Source of the DNA: Bacteroidaceae bacterium
Lineage (GTDB): Bacteria > Bacteroidota > Bacteroidia > Bacteroidales > Bacteroidaceae
Direction of reading: 5' to 3'
DNA: 64,000 nt
Assembly (NCBI GenBank): GCA_017619585.1
Contig: JAFZSA010000034.1
Location: forward strand, 372,001-436,000
In this document: positions 1-9,147 of the stretch, one piece after another
How the letters are laid out: each line of letters begins with the position of its first letter
How positions within the stretch are numbered: the first letter of the stretch is position 1
Notes under the pieces: model-generated
The model's input: only the letters and a program-made list of their open reading frames with translations
Told to the model about the DNA's origin: nothing
Databases searched by the model: none
Program-made: the position numbers and the translations under genes

Positions 1-846
1 GTCCACATTATTATCATAAGGAACTACGCTGTCTGACACCATAATGGCATCCATGAAACCTAACTCTGCATACTTGGACATCAGGTTCTCCTTAGCCTCC
101 TTGTATCTGGCATCCGTGAATTTCTTACTACGGAACCAACCTGCAAGGGATCCTTTCTCATGGATTTTCTTTAGAACGCCGGATTTAATCAGGTTACCTT
201 TTATTTTGCCGGTTTTCAGACTCTGGTTTCCGGAAATATAGATTCTGTGAACCTTCACTTTGTCTTTCTTGTCCACATTGATATCCAGAATCACCTTGTC
301 GGGCTGACTGGCATCATCGCGCTGAAGAATACTTATTTCGGCATTCTTGAATCCCTTGTCCGTGAAATATCTCTCACATAGAATCTTAGCACGATCCAAC
401 ATATTAGGAGTCAGCTGATTGTCCTTTATCAAACCCAGTTTCTCCTGCAGGTCGTCACGTTCGCTTTTTCTTACACCATTATAGTTTATCTGAGATATTC
501 TGGGTCTTTGCGCTAACTGAATATGCAAATACACCGAGTCATTAATCAGGCTATCCACACTGACTGCAACATTGCTGAAAAGTCCATTACGCCAGTAACG
601 TTTCACTACATTGGAAATCTCATCACCAGGTATTGTGATAGCCTGACCTTTTGTCAAGCCACTAAGCCCCAACAGCAGATATTCATCATAGTTCTTAATA
701 CCATCTATAGCTATGTTAGCAATATAATAGGTACGTGGAGTACGACTATAGTCTATCGTAGGTTTTATTTCACGCTGTACCACCTGACCAAATACATTTG
801 GCAGTAGTGCAGTCAACAATAATATAACAAGGTATATTCTTTTCAC
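1..846 (-). CDS. bamA: BamA, outer membrane assembly factor (N-terminal part; runs off the left edge)
   Basis: Encodes the N-terminal part of the BamA/Omp85 protein that inserts beta-barrel proteins into the outer membrane. The reading frame is open from a GTG at 846 to the window edge, about 282 residues. It begins with a signal peptide (VKRIYLVILLLTALLPNVFG) and continues with POTRA-like repeats, for example around ANIAIDGIKNYDEY and QRPRISQINYNGVRKSERD. The barrel would lie to the left of the window. No ATG lies nearby in frame, so GTG is preferred. It follows uppS with a 30-nt gap on the same strand, an arrangement common in Bacteroidetes that joins lipid-carrier synthesis and envelope assembly. 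The family call is secure; the exact start is less so. Confidence 0.88.
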   Translation of the reverse strand, partial: MKRIYLVILLLTALLPNVFGQVVQREIKPTIDYSRTPRTYYIANIAIDGIKNYDEYLLLGLSGLTKGQAITIPGDEISNVVKRYWRNGLFSNVAVSVDSLINDSVYLHIQLAQRPRISQINYNGVRKSERDDLQEKLGLIKDNQLTPNMLDRAKILCERYFTDKGFKNAEISILQRDDASQPDKVILDINVDKKDKVKVHRIYISGNQSLKTGKIKGNLIKSGVLKKIHEKGSLAGWFRSKKFTDARYKEAKENLMSKYAELGFMDAIMVSDSVVPYDNNVD

Positions 847-876
847 AATTCTAACCTTAAATCCGTCGCGTTTTGT

Positions 877-1623
877 TTATTTCTTTTCCTCTTCCACCTG
901 ATCGCCAGTCTTGCCAAATCTGCGCTGACGTCTCTGATATTCTGCTATTGCCTTATGCAAGTCCTCTTCCTTGAAATCGGGCCAATATGTGTCACAGAAA
1001 TAGAACTCACTGTAGGCACACTGCCATAGCAGATAATTACTGATCCTAAGTTCGCCACCCGTACGGATAAGCAAATCAGGATCTGTCATAAAGTGGGTCT
1101 CCAGATGGTCTGATATGTATTTCTCGTCAATTTCCTCAGCCTTCACCTTACCCTCAGCAGCATCTCTTGCCACCTGCTGCATGGTTTTTGTCAACTCCCA
1201 ACGGCTGCTGTAGTTTAGGGCTGTAACAGCAGTCATACGAGTATTGTTGGCAGTATTAGCCATACACTCCTCCAAGCGTTTCCTGGCATGCTGAGGCAGA
1301 CGAGTAATGTCGCCAATCAATCGGAATCTGACATTATTCTTCATGAATATCTCATCCTCCAATTTGGTGGCAATAAGGTTCATCAGTGCCTCCACCTCAG
1401 GCTCGGGGCGATTCCAGTTTTCTGTGGAGAATGTATACATGGTCAGGTACTTCACTCCCAATCGTGCACATTCCGAGGTGATGCGTGTTACCGTCTCCAC
1501 GCCCTCAACATGTCCTGCCGAGCGAGGCAAACCTTTCTCCTTGGCCCAACGTCCGTTTCCATCCATGATAATGGCTATAGACTCAGGGATATTGTTCATG
1601 TCGAGTTCTATCTTCTTCTCCAT
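877..1623 (-). CDS. uppS: Isoprenyl transferase (undecaprenyl diphosphate synthase)
   Basis: Cytoplasmic cis-prenyltransferase that condenses isopentenyl diphosphate onto farnesyl diphosphate to make undecaprenyl diphosphate, the lipid carrier for peptidoglycan and O-antigen. The 248-residue protein has the family signature MDGNGRWA at residues 20-27, with the catalytic Asp at 21, and the later motif [15 protein letters not shown] that binds the diphosphate. Length is normal for the family. The start at 1623 lies 6 nt past the stop of the 1630-2370 gene, and bamA follows after 30 nt, so the three are probably co-transcribed. Confidence 0.95.
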   Translation of the reverse strand: MEKKIELDMNNIPESIAIIMDGNGRWAKEKGLPRSAGHVEGVETVTRITSECARLGVKYLTMYTFSTENWNRPEPEVEALMNLIATKLEDEIFMKNNVRFRLIGDITRLPQHARKRLEECMANTANNTRMTAVTALNYSSRWELTKTMQQVARDAAEGKVKAEEIDEKYISDHLETHFMTDPDLLIRTGGELRISNYLLWQCAYSEFYFCDTYWPDFKEEDLHKAIAEYQRRQRRFGKTGDQVEEEKK

Positions 1624-1629
1624 CTATAA

Positions 1630-2370
1630 TCAGTTATTACATTTTCTTAGTTTAGGACATATCTCATAGGTTAGATACACCATTGTAAAGTTGTAGCAGT
1701 CCTTATTCTTCAGTCCTTTACTTTTTATTCCATAAGGATGCGCCAACTGAGTTGTTCCCTCGGGCGTAGCATCCAGCCTATCGCTTGTGGTAAAACGCAT
1801 TGTCCATTCAAATCCAATATTCAGACGTGGCTTCAGCTTATATTTTACGCCTACTCCCACAGGCAGACACAAAGCACCACATGCACTGGCTCCACCTCCC
1901 ATAGCAACCGTCAGTCCCACTCCTGCCAAGGCATAAGGGGTGATGCGCTTTAGTTCTTTATAACCGGCTCCCATGCCAAAGCCCCAGAAATTCATCTCAA
2001 ACTGAGCGCCCAAATCCAGAACGTTACGAGAGAAGTCCACCTTTACCGGCACACCGCCTTCTAACGAACCGCTCCAAGGGTCTTTGGGAAGAAAACCATC
2101 TACGCTACCACTCAGATGTCCTATTGCCAGATTCGTCTTCAGCGCCATTCTTGGGTTAAAGATACGTCGTACCGTAAAACCGCCCATCAGGCCCATATTA
2201 GCATATGGTTTGCTATTAGCATCTCCCATATAGAAACATGTTCCCAAGGCAGCTCCCAAATCCATCTTGTATTCCAGATCCTCCGCTTTCAGACTGGCAG
2301 GAATGAAACACAACAGGAGTAGCAGCGCTATTGTCGTTCGAAGTCCAGTCTGTTCAGTTTTCCTCGCCAT
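1630..2370 (-). CDS. DUF6089-like outer-membrane beta-barrel protein
   Basis: A 246-residue exported protein with an N-terminal signal sequence (hydrophobic ALLLLLCFIPASLKA, residues 15-29) and alternating glycine-rich amphipathic strands (DLGAALGTCFYMGDANSKP, MGLMGGFTVRRIFNP, YALAGVGLTVAMGGG) typical of a small porin-like barrel. The sequence resembles the DUF6089 family that sits beside uppS and bamA in Bacteroidetes. Function is unknown. The start overlaps the end of the upstream lipoprotein gene by 43 nt; the next in-frame Met would delete the signal peptide, so the overlapping start is kept. Confidence 0.75.
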   Translation of the reverse strand: MARKTEQTGLRTTIALLLLLCFIPASLKAEDLEYKMDLGAALGTCFYMGDANSKPYANMGLMGGFTVRRIFNPRMALKTNLAIGHLSGSVDGFLPKDPWSGSLEGGVPVKVDFSRNVLDLGAQFEMNFWGFGMGAGYKELKRITPYALAGVGLTVAMGGGASACGALCLPVGVGVKYKLKPRLNIGFEWTMRFTTSDRLDATPEGTTQLAHPYGIKSKGLKNKDCYNFTMVYLTYEICPKLRKCNN

Positions 2371-3734
2371 ACTTCACCATTGGCAATTATCCATATTACA
2401 TTGTCACTGTCTACCACACTGCTGATGGGGCCGTTTACGCCTTTCAACTGTACCGGCAGATGCAATTCCGAATCCTTATGCCAAGAAATGCCATAATCCT
2501 CGCTCACATACAGAGCATCCATAGCATTATCTGTACCTTTGCCAGCAACAGAAGCGCCGCCAAAGGCCATACATTTACCATCATACTGAATCAGGTTCAG
2601 ATATTCCAACTGAGGCAATGTACACTTATTGTCATCCGTCTGGTTCATAAACATCCAAACAGCCTCTCCTTCGGAGATGTCTTCATTCCACATCTTGTTC
2701 CAGACAACAGAGGTTTTATCGTTATCATCAGCACGATTACCAACCATCACCATGCGTTGGCTACCGTTAGCCTGCTTCATCAACAACGTCTTCACATCCT
2801 TTGACGGCAGATACACAGAACTCTCATCCAAACATTCAGGCAGGAAAGTCCACTCGCCCTGCTCGCCCTCAGAACATCTGTATAGTTCTCCATCCATCAA
2901 AGCATACAGATAATCGGGAGTCGCACCAGCCAGCATAAGTCCTGGATGCTGAGGAAGACTCAGTTTTTGCCAGTCCTTCCCATCCGTCGTGGTGTAGACA
3001 TCACCCTCTGCCGAACTAACAAAGAATGCATTTCCTTTTTGTGTAAAAGTCTGAATATCAACACTAGAAGGCAGATTAGTAGGCATATCATTCCAAACGC
3101 CCTCCGATGAACGCTCAACAAATGTTATAGCATCACCATTCTTACCAAGCACAGCCAGATTTCCTTGCACAACAAGGGCACGCTGCTGACTCAGATTCTG
3201 CAACTGCGGAACAGCTTCATCAGCCTTCTTCCAGTAAAGCGAATCACCTTCCACACCATGCACATTTACCTTCAGCGTATAGAGTCTTGCACTTAAGCTA
3301 TTGTTTGCCACAAGCATCAGCTCTATCGGCTTACGCAAATCCAAACTGTCAGTTGAATTATAGGTCATCCACGTACTGTCAACATCATCCTTTGTACGAT
3401 ACACTAACCTGGAACCGTCATAGGAAATATTAACCAATACAGCCCGTAACACAGTACCATACAACAGAGAATCCGTATTCTCTATCGTCATTGTACGTTG
3501 GTTTATGGTCATAGGGAATTGAGTTCCCGAATAAGTTGTTGTTATTGTTGTATCGTTTCCGGAAGAATTGAGCACGGTCGTTTCACGCTTCAAAGTACCC
3601 AGAGACACCTCCCAGATATAACAATAATCATCACTCGCAACCTCATCACCGGACATACAAGAGCCCAACGACAAGAAAGGTACCGTTGCCAACAGCAACA
3701 TCCCGTATTTTTTTATAGTCTTATGTGCGCACAT
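2328..3734 (-). CDS. DUF6242-like lipoprotein, probable beta-propeller
   Basis: A 468-residue predicted lipoprotein: a basic, hydrophobic leader ends in the lipobox LSLGSC near residue 26, so Cys would be acylated. The body is rich in repeating strands with Trp and Asp turns (TTDGKDWQKLSLP, VSEDYGISWHKDSELHLP), as in BNR/sialidase-like propellers, and matches what I know of Bacteroidetes DUF6242 proteins. No catalytic signature is visible, and a surface sensing or binding role would be a guess. It overlaps the downstream barrel gene by 43 nt, which suggests coupled translation. A TACCTTTG box lies 27 nt before the start. Confidence 0.7.
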   Translation of the reverse strand: MCAHKTIKKYGMLLLATVPFLSLGSCMSGDEVASDDYCYIWEVSLGTLKRETTVLNSSGNDTTITTTYSGTQFPMTINQRTMTIENTDSLLYGTVLRAVLVNISYDGSRLVYRTKDDVDSTWMTYNSTDSLDLRKPIELMLVANNSLSARLYTLKVNVHGVEGDSLYWKKADEAVPQLQNLSQQRALVVQGNLAVLGKNGDAITFVERSSEGVWNDMPTNLPSSVDIQTFTQKGNAFFVSSAEGDVYTTTDGKDWQKLSLPQHPGLMLAGATPDYLYALMDGELYRCSEGEQGEWTFLPECLDESSVYLPSKDVKTLLMKQANGSQRMVMVGNRADDNDKTSVVWNKMWNEDISEGEAVWMFMNQTDDNKCTLPQLEYLNLIQYDGKCMAFGGASVAGKGTDNAMDALYVSEDYGISWHKDSELHLPVQLKGVNGPISSVVDSDNVIWIIANGEVWRGKLNRLDFERQ

Positions 3735-3760
3735 TTAAATGGTATACTTTAACCAAAGTG

Positions 3761-3768
3761 CAAAGGTA
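3761..3768 (-). promoter_or_regulatory. Bacteroidetes -7 box for the DUF6242-like gene
   Basis: On the minus strand this reads TACCTTTG, a match to TAnnTTTG, 27 nt before the ATG at 3734. No clear -33 TTTG lies at the right distance, so the promoter is only moderately supported. It would drive the lipoprotein, barrel, uppS and bamA run. Confidence 0.5.
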
Positions 3769-3866
3769 TATTTATTATTTGACATTACATCACATTCCAC
3801 CCTCGAATTAAGTAAAATTAGGGTTTCTATGTCCCAAAACCGCACTTTTAGCCAGATTTTTTACAT

Positions 3867-4850
3867 TTAACGCTTATAGTTTAGTATTTTCCTTCCATCA
3901 AGAACGACCTCTTTCACAAGTTCGGCATTCATCATTTTGGGTACGGAAACACCATTTCTCAGGGTTATTGGAGCAACCTCAACCCGAGCCTCATCCCACA
4001 GATCCGAATCAATAAAACGTTGTATGAGTTGTGCTCCGCCTTCCACCAACAATGACTGAACGCCTCTCTTGTATAAATCATCCAACATCTGCTTCAAATC
4101 ACCATCTTCATAGATTACCGTCGGCACTTTACCATCTTTCAGATGGACAGAATCAGGCAAAACCCCATTCCGGTCTATGGTTACCCTCAACGGGTTAGGC
4201 CCTTCCCACATACGGGTTGTCAGCGTCGGATTATCCAACAAGACTGTATTTGTGCCCACCATAATAGCCTGAGACATAGCTCGCATACGGTGTACCAAAG
4301 TCTGGGTAAAGGCCGAAGAGAACTTCACAGGCTTCTCACCCGCCTGCCTTTGGGCATCCATAAACCCATCCTCACTCTGTGCCCATTTCAGCATCACCCA
4401 GGGTCTATGATGGCGTTGGAAGGTTATGAACTTTCTGTTTAAATCCAAACATTCTTTTTCTAAAACTCCCACAACAACCTCTACGCCTGCATCTCGCAAC
4501 TTCTTGATACCCTGCCCGTTTACTTTGGCAAAAGGATCCATACACCCCACCACAACACGTGGTATCTGCTTTTCAATTATCAAATCAGCACAGGGAGGTG
4601 TCTTCCCATAATGAGAGCACGGCTCCAAACTTACATATATAGTGCTTTCCTTCAGCAAAGACTCATTCCGAACGCTCCTGATGGCATTCACTTCGGCATG
4701 CGGACCACCGCATCTGCGATGATATCCCTCACCAATTATTGTGTCGTTATACACAATCACAGCACCTACCATAGGGTTGGGGGCAGCACCCATCTCGCCA
4801 CACTTAGCCAACTGGATGCAGCGCTGCATGTATTTTAATTCATAATTCAT
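3867..4850 (-). CDS. ribD: Bifunctional riboflavin biosynthesis deaminase/reductase RibD
   Basis: Catalyses two steps of riboflavin synthesis: deamination of diaminohydroxyphosphoribosylaminopyrimidine, then NADPH-dependent reduction of the ribosyl side chain. The 327-residue protein has the zinc deaminase motifs HAEVNA (51-56) and EPCSHYGKTPPC (77-88 region; ligands H51, C78, C87). The C-terminal reductase half has MVGTNTVLLDNPTLT and LVEGGAQLIQ. The first codons, ATG AAT TAT GAA TTA, are themselves part of a GAATTATG-type simple repeat that continues upstream, so the start may have been created by the repeat; Met8 (4829) is the alternative. No FMN riboswitch is visible in the 86 nt before it. 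Confidence 0.93.
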   Translation of the reverse strand: MNYELKYMQRCIQLAKCGEMGAAPNPMVGAVIVYNDTIIGEGYHRRCGGPHAEVNAIRSVRNESLLKESTIYVSLEPCSHYGKTPPCADLIIEKQIPRVVVGCMDPFAKVNGQGIKKLRDAGVEVVVGVLEKECLDLNRKFITFQRHHRPWVMLKWAQSEDGFMDAQRQAGEKPVKFSSAFTQTLVHRMRAMSQAIMVGTNTVLLDNPTLTTRMWEGPNPLRVTIDRNGVLPDSVHLKDGKVPTVIYEDGDLKQMLDDLYKRGVQSLLVEGGAQLIQRFIDSDLWDEARVEVAPITLRNGVSVPKMMNAELVKEVVLDGRKILNYKR

Positions 4851-4914
4851 AATTCACAATTCATAATAATAAAAGCGGCAGCAAATTCTTCATTCTTCAC
4901 TCTTCACTCTTCAC
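4836..4914. repeat. Simple repeats (AATTCAT and CTTCACT units) between ribD and prmC
   Basis: At 4836-4866 the sequence repeats AATTCATA/AATTCACA. At 4888-4914 it repeats TTCTTCAC/TCTTCAC three to four times. The left block overlaps the ribD start codon on the minus strand. Similar units recur throughout the window. Confidence 0.75.
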
Positions 4915-4924
4915 TTTTTTTTTG

Positions 4925-4932
4925 TAATTTTG
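4925..4932 (+). promoter_or_regulatory. prmC: -7 box before prmC, implying a nearly leaderless mRNA
   Basis: TAATTTTG fits TAnnTTTG and ends 4 nt before the prmC ATG at 4937. Transcription from it would start at or just before the start codon. No good -33 element lies 20 nt upstream, where the TCTTCAC repeat sits. Confidence 0.5.
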
Positions 4933-4936
4933 CAGC

Positions 4937-5752
4937 ATGAATCATTTACAAGAACTCCTGTCGGTATATCATCCCCACGAGGCACGCGCTCTGTACATGC
5001 TGGTCATGGAGGTCGCTTTTGAGCTGACTCCCACGCAAGTTTTGTTAGGCAAAGATAAGGAATTATCTGAAGATAAACAGGTGTTGCTGCAAAATATTAT
5101 CGGCAGACTCGTCAGAAAAGAACCCGTACAGTATATTTTGGGACAAGCAGATTTCTGCGGACACACTTTTCACGTTGAACCAGGAGTCCTGATTCCAAGA
5201 CCCGAAACGCAAGAACTTGTCAATCTCATCAACCAACAGCACCCCACCCCTTGTTCTGTTCTTGACATAGGAACAGGTAGCGGATGCATTGCCATCTCAT
5301 TGGCATTAATGGGTCATCAAGTGACAGCTTTTGATATTTCGGAAGATGCGCTACGCATTGCAAGTGAGAATGCCAGAATGCTTCAGGCTAACATTATTTT
5401 TAAGCAAGAAGATATTTTACATCCTTCACCTTCCACACAACTTTGGGATGTCATTGTCAGCAACCCTCCGTACATCTGTCAAAAAGAGGCCAGACAAATG
5501 GATGCCAATGTGTTGGACTATGAGCCGCACCTGGCACTTTTTGTACCTGACAATGACCCTCTTCTCTTCTATCGTGCCATAGCAGCGTATGCCACAAAAC
5601 ACCTCACCCCCTCAGGATGCCTGTACTTCGAGATTAACGAGGCATACCCCAACGAAACAGCATCCCTGCTAGAAGAAACAGGATTCTGCCAAGTGAGCAT
5701 TCACCCAGACAACTTTGGAAAACAAAGATTTATCTCTGCCAAGAAAAAATGA
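4937..5752 (+). CDS. prmC: Release factor glutamine methyltransferase PrmC
   Basis: SAM-dependent enzyme that methylates the GGQ glutamine of peptide chain release factors 1 and 2. The 271-residue protein has an N-terminal helical domain, the SAM-binding motif DIGTGSG (110-116) and the diagnostic catalytic NPPY (176-179) that holds the substrate glutamine. Length is normal. Its stop overlaps the recX start in an ATGA, so the two genes are translationally coupled. Confidence 0.95.
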   Translation: MNHLQELLSVYHPHEARALYMLVMEVAFELTPTQVLLGKDKELSEDKQVLLQNIIGRLVRKEPVQYILGQADFCGHTFHVEPGVLIPRPETQELVNLINQQHPTPCSVLDIGTGSGCIAISLALMGHQVTAFDISEDALRIASENARMLQANIIFKQEDILHPSPSTQLWDVIVSNPPYICQKEARQMDANVLDYEPHLALFVPDNDPLLFYRAIAAYATKHLTPSGCLYFEINEAYPNETASLLEETGFCQVSIHPDNFGKQRFISAKKK

Positions 5753-6210
5753 AGCCACTCACCTACGAACAAGCCCTCTTACGTGCTGCATCCCTTTGTA
5801 GCGGCAGCGAACATTGTAGTTCTGAGATACGCAAGAAACTGCTCCTTTGGGGAGTTACTTCCTCACAGTCAGAAAAAATAATCTTGTATCTGATTAACGA
5901 GAAATATATTGACAATAAACGTTTCTGCAGAGCCTATTGTCTCGACAAATTCCGCTACAACCATTGGGGACGTATCAAAATCGGACAAATGCTACGCATG
6001 CTGGAGATGGAGAGCGAAGACATCAACGAAGGCTTAGAGTCCATCAACGAGGAAGATTACAAAGAAGTCTTATTACACATACTTACACAGAAAAATCGTC
6101 AACTTAAGGATTCTGACGCCTACATCCGCAAGGGGAAACTTATCCGTCATGCTATGTCCAGAGGTTTTGAATCCTACGTTATTAATGAAGTTCTGCAACA
6201 ACTTCAATAG
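5749..6210 (+). CDS. recX: RecX family regulatory protein
   Basis: A 153-residue helical protein of the RecX family, which modulates RecA filaments. It has the expected tandem three-helix layout and family-like segments (ALLRAASLCSGSEHCSSEIRKKL as the first repeat, then YLINEKYIDNKRFCRAYCLDKF and RNHWG-like YNHWGRIKIGQML). It overlaps prmC by 4 nt. recX is not beside recA here, as is common in Bacteroidetes. The product assignment is good; its activity on RecA is inferred from family membership. Confidence 0.88.
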   Translation: MKPLTYEQALLRAASLCSGSEHCSSEIRKKLLLWGVTSSQSEKIILYLINEKYIDNKRFCRAYCLDKFRYNHWGRIKIGQMLRMLEMESEDINEGLESINEEDYKEVLLHILTQKNRQLKDSDAYIRKGKLIRHAMSRGFESYVINEVLQQLQ

Positions 6211-6253
6211 AAAAGGTACACTACAATAAAAGCGTCTTACGGAATGGCTTTTA

Positions 6254-6334
6254 TTCCCAACGTGGGAATGTTTTGTTCCCAACGCGGGAATATTTCATTC
6301 CCAACGTGGGAATATTTTCTTTCTAACGTGAAAA
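6254..6334. repeat. Four palindromes at exact 22-bp spacing upstream of the GH43 gene
   Basis: Copies of TTCCCAACGTGGGAA start at 6254, 6276 (AACGC core) and 6298, with a decayed fourth, TTTCTAACGTGAAAA, at 6320. Each is an inverted repeat, TTCCCA and TGGGAA around a three-base core. The spacing is 22 bp throughout, about two helical turns, so all copies face the same side of the DNA. The array ends 13 bp before the -33 element of the following promoter, as expected for a stacked operator or activator site. This is inference; these could also be dispersed repeats. Confidence 0.7.
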
Positions 6335-6346
6335 TATCAGAACGGC

Positions 6347-6378
6347 TTGCTCGTTCTGCAAAAAAAGTATTATCTTTG
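6347..6378 (+). promoter_or_regulatory. Promoter of the GH43 gene
   Basis: TTG at 6347-6349 and TATCTTTG at 6371-6378, separated by 21 nt, fit the Bacteroidetes sigma consensus. The start codon chosen for the gene is at 6418, leaving a leader of about 35 nt. Confidence 0.65.
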
Positions 6379-6417
6379 CACAGGAATAAGACAAAACTCA
6401 AAAAAAACCTTTTGAAA

Positions 6418-9102
6418 ATGAAACAACAATTACTAACACTATTTTTCCTCTTGGCAACTATACTGCCAACATGTGCCGAGGGCGAAGTCAGCCAAGTGCC
6501 ACTGGCCGACCCCTACATCCTCTTGGAAAACGGGAAATACTATGCCTATGGCACTCATGATGCCAGCGGCATACGTTGCTACTCATCAGATGACCTGCGA
6601 ACCTGGAAAGACGAGGGACAAGCACTTAACAAAGCCAACACCACAGAACAGCAATGGTTCTGGGCACCTGAAGTGTATCATGTAAACGGGCACTACATTA
6701 TGTATTTTTCTGCCAACGAACATCTTTTTGCCGCTACTGCGGACTCACCCAAAGGTCCCTTCAAACAAGTAGGCTCTTACCAGATGGAGAAACTGATTGG
6801 CGATGAGAAGTGTATAGACTCACACGTATTCTTTGACGACAATGGCAAGGCCTATGTATTCTTTGTCCGCTTCACTGACGGCAACTGCATCTGGCAGGCC
6901 GAGTTGGAAGACGACTACATAACGCCCAAGGTCGGTACGCTCAAGAAATGTATTGCCGTATCACAGACCTGGGAGAATAAACTTGGACGCGTAAACGAGG
7001 GTCCCAACGTACTGAAGGTGGGCAAACGATATTACCTCACATACTCAGGCAACGACTATCGTTCACAAGACTATGGAGTTGGCTATGCCACTTGCACCAA
7101 TATAGCTACTGCACAATGGACAAAAAATACAGCAAATCCCATCCTGTGCAGGTTTGATGACTTGGTAGGAACAGGGCACCACTCACTCTTCTATGACAAA
7201 GAAGGTTTGCTACGCATTGTCTTCCACGCACACGAATCAAAAGAGAAGGTTGGCAACCGACTGATGTACATTGGAACAGTCACAGCAACCAGTTCGCGCC
7301 TTACAATGAGCAACGAACCTGTTATAAGGCCAACCCTCTCTACCACAGCACCCTATAACCCTGAGTTGATAAACAGCGAACGGGGTTTTAAGAACGGCGG
7401 AGCGGTCACCGTAGATCTGAATAACGACGGCAATCAAGACATCGTGGCCGGTGGGTATGCCGAACAAGTTCAGAACTCCGCCGAAGATGAGCTTACAAGC
7501 AAACGTACCACATACGCCATGCTTGCCCTCCCTTCCACACATAAGTGGAGCAAAGTATCAACCGCTCCTCTTTTTCAAGTAGCCAATGCTCCATCCATCA
7601 TTCCCTGCGATATCAACAACGATGGGAAAATGGACATAATCGCCTTCGAGAACAACACAGACACGGACTCCGATTATAGTCAGGAAGGCATCTTCTTAGG
7701 CGCAGGAAACGGAACATTCTCAGTTCCCAGCCTGTCTTTTACCAATCAAAACGGTGAACCTTGCGCCTTTAACCTGCGAGGTCCCAGCAGTGCCGATGTA
7801 ATAGACATTGATAACGATGGCAGATTGGATATCGTCTGTGCCGGACACATCGGCGAAGAGAACTATAATGTCATCTTGCACAACAGAAGCACATCCTCAG
7901 CACAACTGACATTCTGCATTGAACCTTACGAAGAGGAACTGCAGTTTTCCAAATCTATCCTTCAGGCTGCAGACTTGAACAATGACGGCTATCAGGATTT
8001 CGCCATTTCCGCCGTATTGGATAATGTAGAAGGACAGGTCCGTTTTACTGATGTTTATCTGAACGACACTATTCAACACGGTCGATTCCTGCGTCAGGGA
8101 CTGGGAGATACAGGAGGCAGCATCAAGCGTAAATCAAACGGTTCCCTACAGTTGGCCGACTTTAACAATGACGGATGGATAGACATCTATCTGGTTGGAG
8201 AGGGAGAATCCTCATCAGGCGAAACAACAATACGCCAACGTATTTACACCAACAAATTACAGACACGCCCCACCTTTACCGCGTCATCCAACTCAGAACT
8301 TCTCTCTGACATCTACAATACCCAATCCTGCGTAAACAATTCCACAGGTATCATAGACTGGAACGGAGACGGCACATACGACATCTTTATCGGTGGTCTG
8401 AAAGGTACGGCAAAGACCAGTACGGGACAACTCTACCTGAACAATGGGAAGGGTCGTATGACAAGAAGCGTGGTAGTCCCAGGAGCAACGGAAGCATCCA
8501 TCATCTTTCCCGACTGGAACGAGGATGGGCGCAAAGACTTTGTAACATATGGAAACTGTACAGATGCAAACTATCTGAACCTCTGCCCCAAAGGTATCAA
8601 TGCCGTATTGTGCTACAATCTGGGCGCTATTCCTTCAAGACCCGATGCGCCCCAAAACTGTCAGGTACAGGTAAACACCGATGGCTCCGCTACCTTTACC
8701 TGGGAAGCGCCAGAGACAGCCAAAGCATGCTTCACCTATGAGGTATTTGTACAAGACAGCGAAGGAAACTTACTGAATAGCATACCGTCCTTCGTTGGTG
8801 GAGACAAAGACGGCATACGCAAAATAAACCGTATGGGACGTGTTGGATGTCAGCAGACATGGCAATTCTGTCCTTTAGCCCCAGGCACCTATAAGTGGGG
8901 CGTCCAAACCATAGACGCAGCCTATTCAGGTTCAGTTTTCACAGAAGGTCCTGATTTTACCATTCCATCCCAGGAAGACGGAATCCAACCAATCGGCAAA
9001 GAACAACTGACAGATGACAGCTCTTATGATTTGTCAGGAAGAAGAACCACAAGCTCTTCCCACCTTATATATATAAAAGAAGGAAAGAAAGTGATTAAAT
9101 AA
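6418..9102 (+). CDS. Secreted GH43-like glycosidase with VCBS/FG-GAP repeats and T9SS tail
   Basis: An 894-residue exported enzyme. The start at 6418 gives a proper signal peptide (MKQQLLTLFFLLATILPTCA); an upstream in-frame ATG at 6244 lies in the operator array and is rejected. Residues about 28-300 form a GH43-type five-bladed propeller: DPYI (Asp31, base), IDSH (Asp134, pKa modulator) and NEGP (Glu194, acid), so an inverting arabinosidase or xylosidase is likely. About seven calcium-type repeats follow from residue 333 (DLNNDGNQDI, DINNDGKMDI, DIDNDGRLDI and so on), then a fibronectin-like domain and a short sorting tail (YDLSGRR ... GKKVIK). The substrate cannot be read from sequence. 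Family call good, specificity unknown. Confidence 0.85.
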   Translation: MKQQLLTLFFLLATILPTCAEGEVSQVPLADPYILLENGKYYAYGTHDASGIRCYSSDDLRTWKDEGQALNKANTTEQQWFWAPEVYHVNGHYIMYFSANEHLFAATADSPKGPFKQVGSYQMEKLIGDEKCIDSHVFFDDNGKAYVFFVRFTDGNCIWQAELEDDYITPKVGTLKKCIAVSQTWENKLGRVNEGPNVLKVGKRYYLTYSGNDYRSQDYGVGYATCTNIATAQWTKNTANPILCRFDDLVGTGHHSLFYDKEGLLRIVFHAHESKEKVGNRLMYIGTVTATSSRLTMSNEPVIRPTLSTTAPYNPELINSERGFKNGGAVTVDLNNDGNQDIVAGGYAEQVQNSAEDELTSKRTTYAMLALPSTHKWSKVSTAPLFQVANAPSIIPCDINNDGKMDIIAFENNTDTDSDYSQEGIFLGAGNGTFSVPSLSFTNQNGEPCAFNLRGPSSADVIDIDNDGRLDIVCAGHIGEENYNVILHNRSTSSAQLTFCIEPYEEELQFSKSILQAADLNNDGYQDFAISAVLDNVEGQVRFTDVYLNDTIQHGRFLRQGLGDTGGSIKRKSNGSLQLADFNNDGWIDIYLVGEGESSSGETTIRQRIYTNKLQTRPTFTASSNSELLSDIYNTQSCVNNSTGIIDWNGDGTYDIFIGGLKGTAKTSTGQLYLNNGKGRMTRSVVVPGATEASIIFPDWNEDGRKDFVTYGNCTDANYLNLCPKGINAVLCYNLGAIPSRPDAPQNCQVQVNTDGSATFTWEAPETAKACFTYEVFVQDSEGNLLNSIPSFVGGDKDGIRKINRMGRVGCQQTWQFCPLAPGTYKWGVQTIDAAYSGSVFTEGPDFTIPSQEDGIQPIGKEQLTDDSSYDLSGRRTTSSSHLIYIKEGKKVIK

Positions 9103-9104
9103 AA

Positions 9105-9132
9105 GAAAGCGAGGAAATGAATCCTCGCTTTC
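9105..9132 (+). terminator. Intrinsic terminator after the GH43 gene
   Basis: A perfect 10-bp stem, GAAAGCGAGG and CCTCGCTTTC, with an 8-nt loop, followed by CTTTTA. It starts 2 nt after the stop codon and could also act on the convergent gene that ends at 9177. Confidence 0.85.
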
Positions 9133-9147
9133 CTTTTATGTCATTCT

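Noticed and set aside
4851..4936. FMN riboswitch upstream of ribD
   Set aside because: The region is filled with simple repeats and lacks the conserved RFN stems.
6254..6334. Possible CRISPR array
   Set aside because: Units are 15-bp palindromes with 7-nt AT-rich gaps, far too short for spacers, and no cas genes lie nearby.
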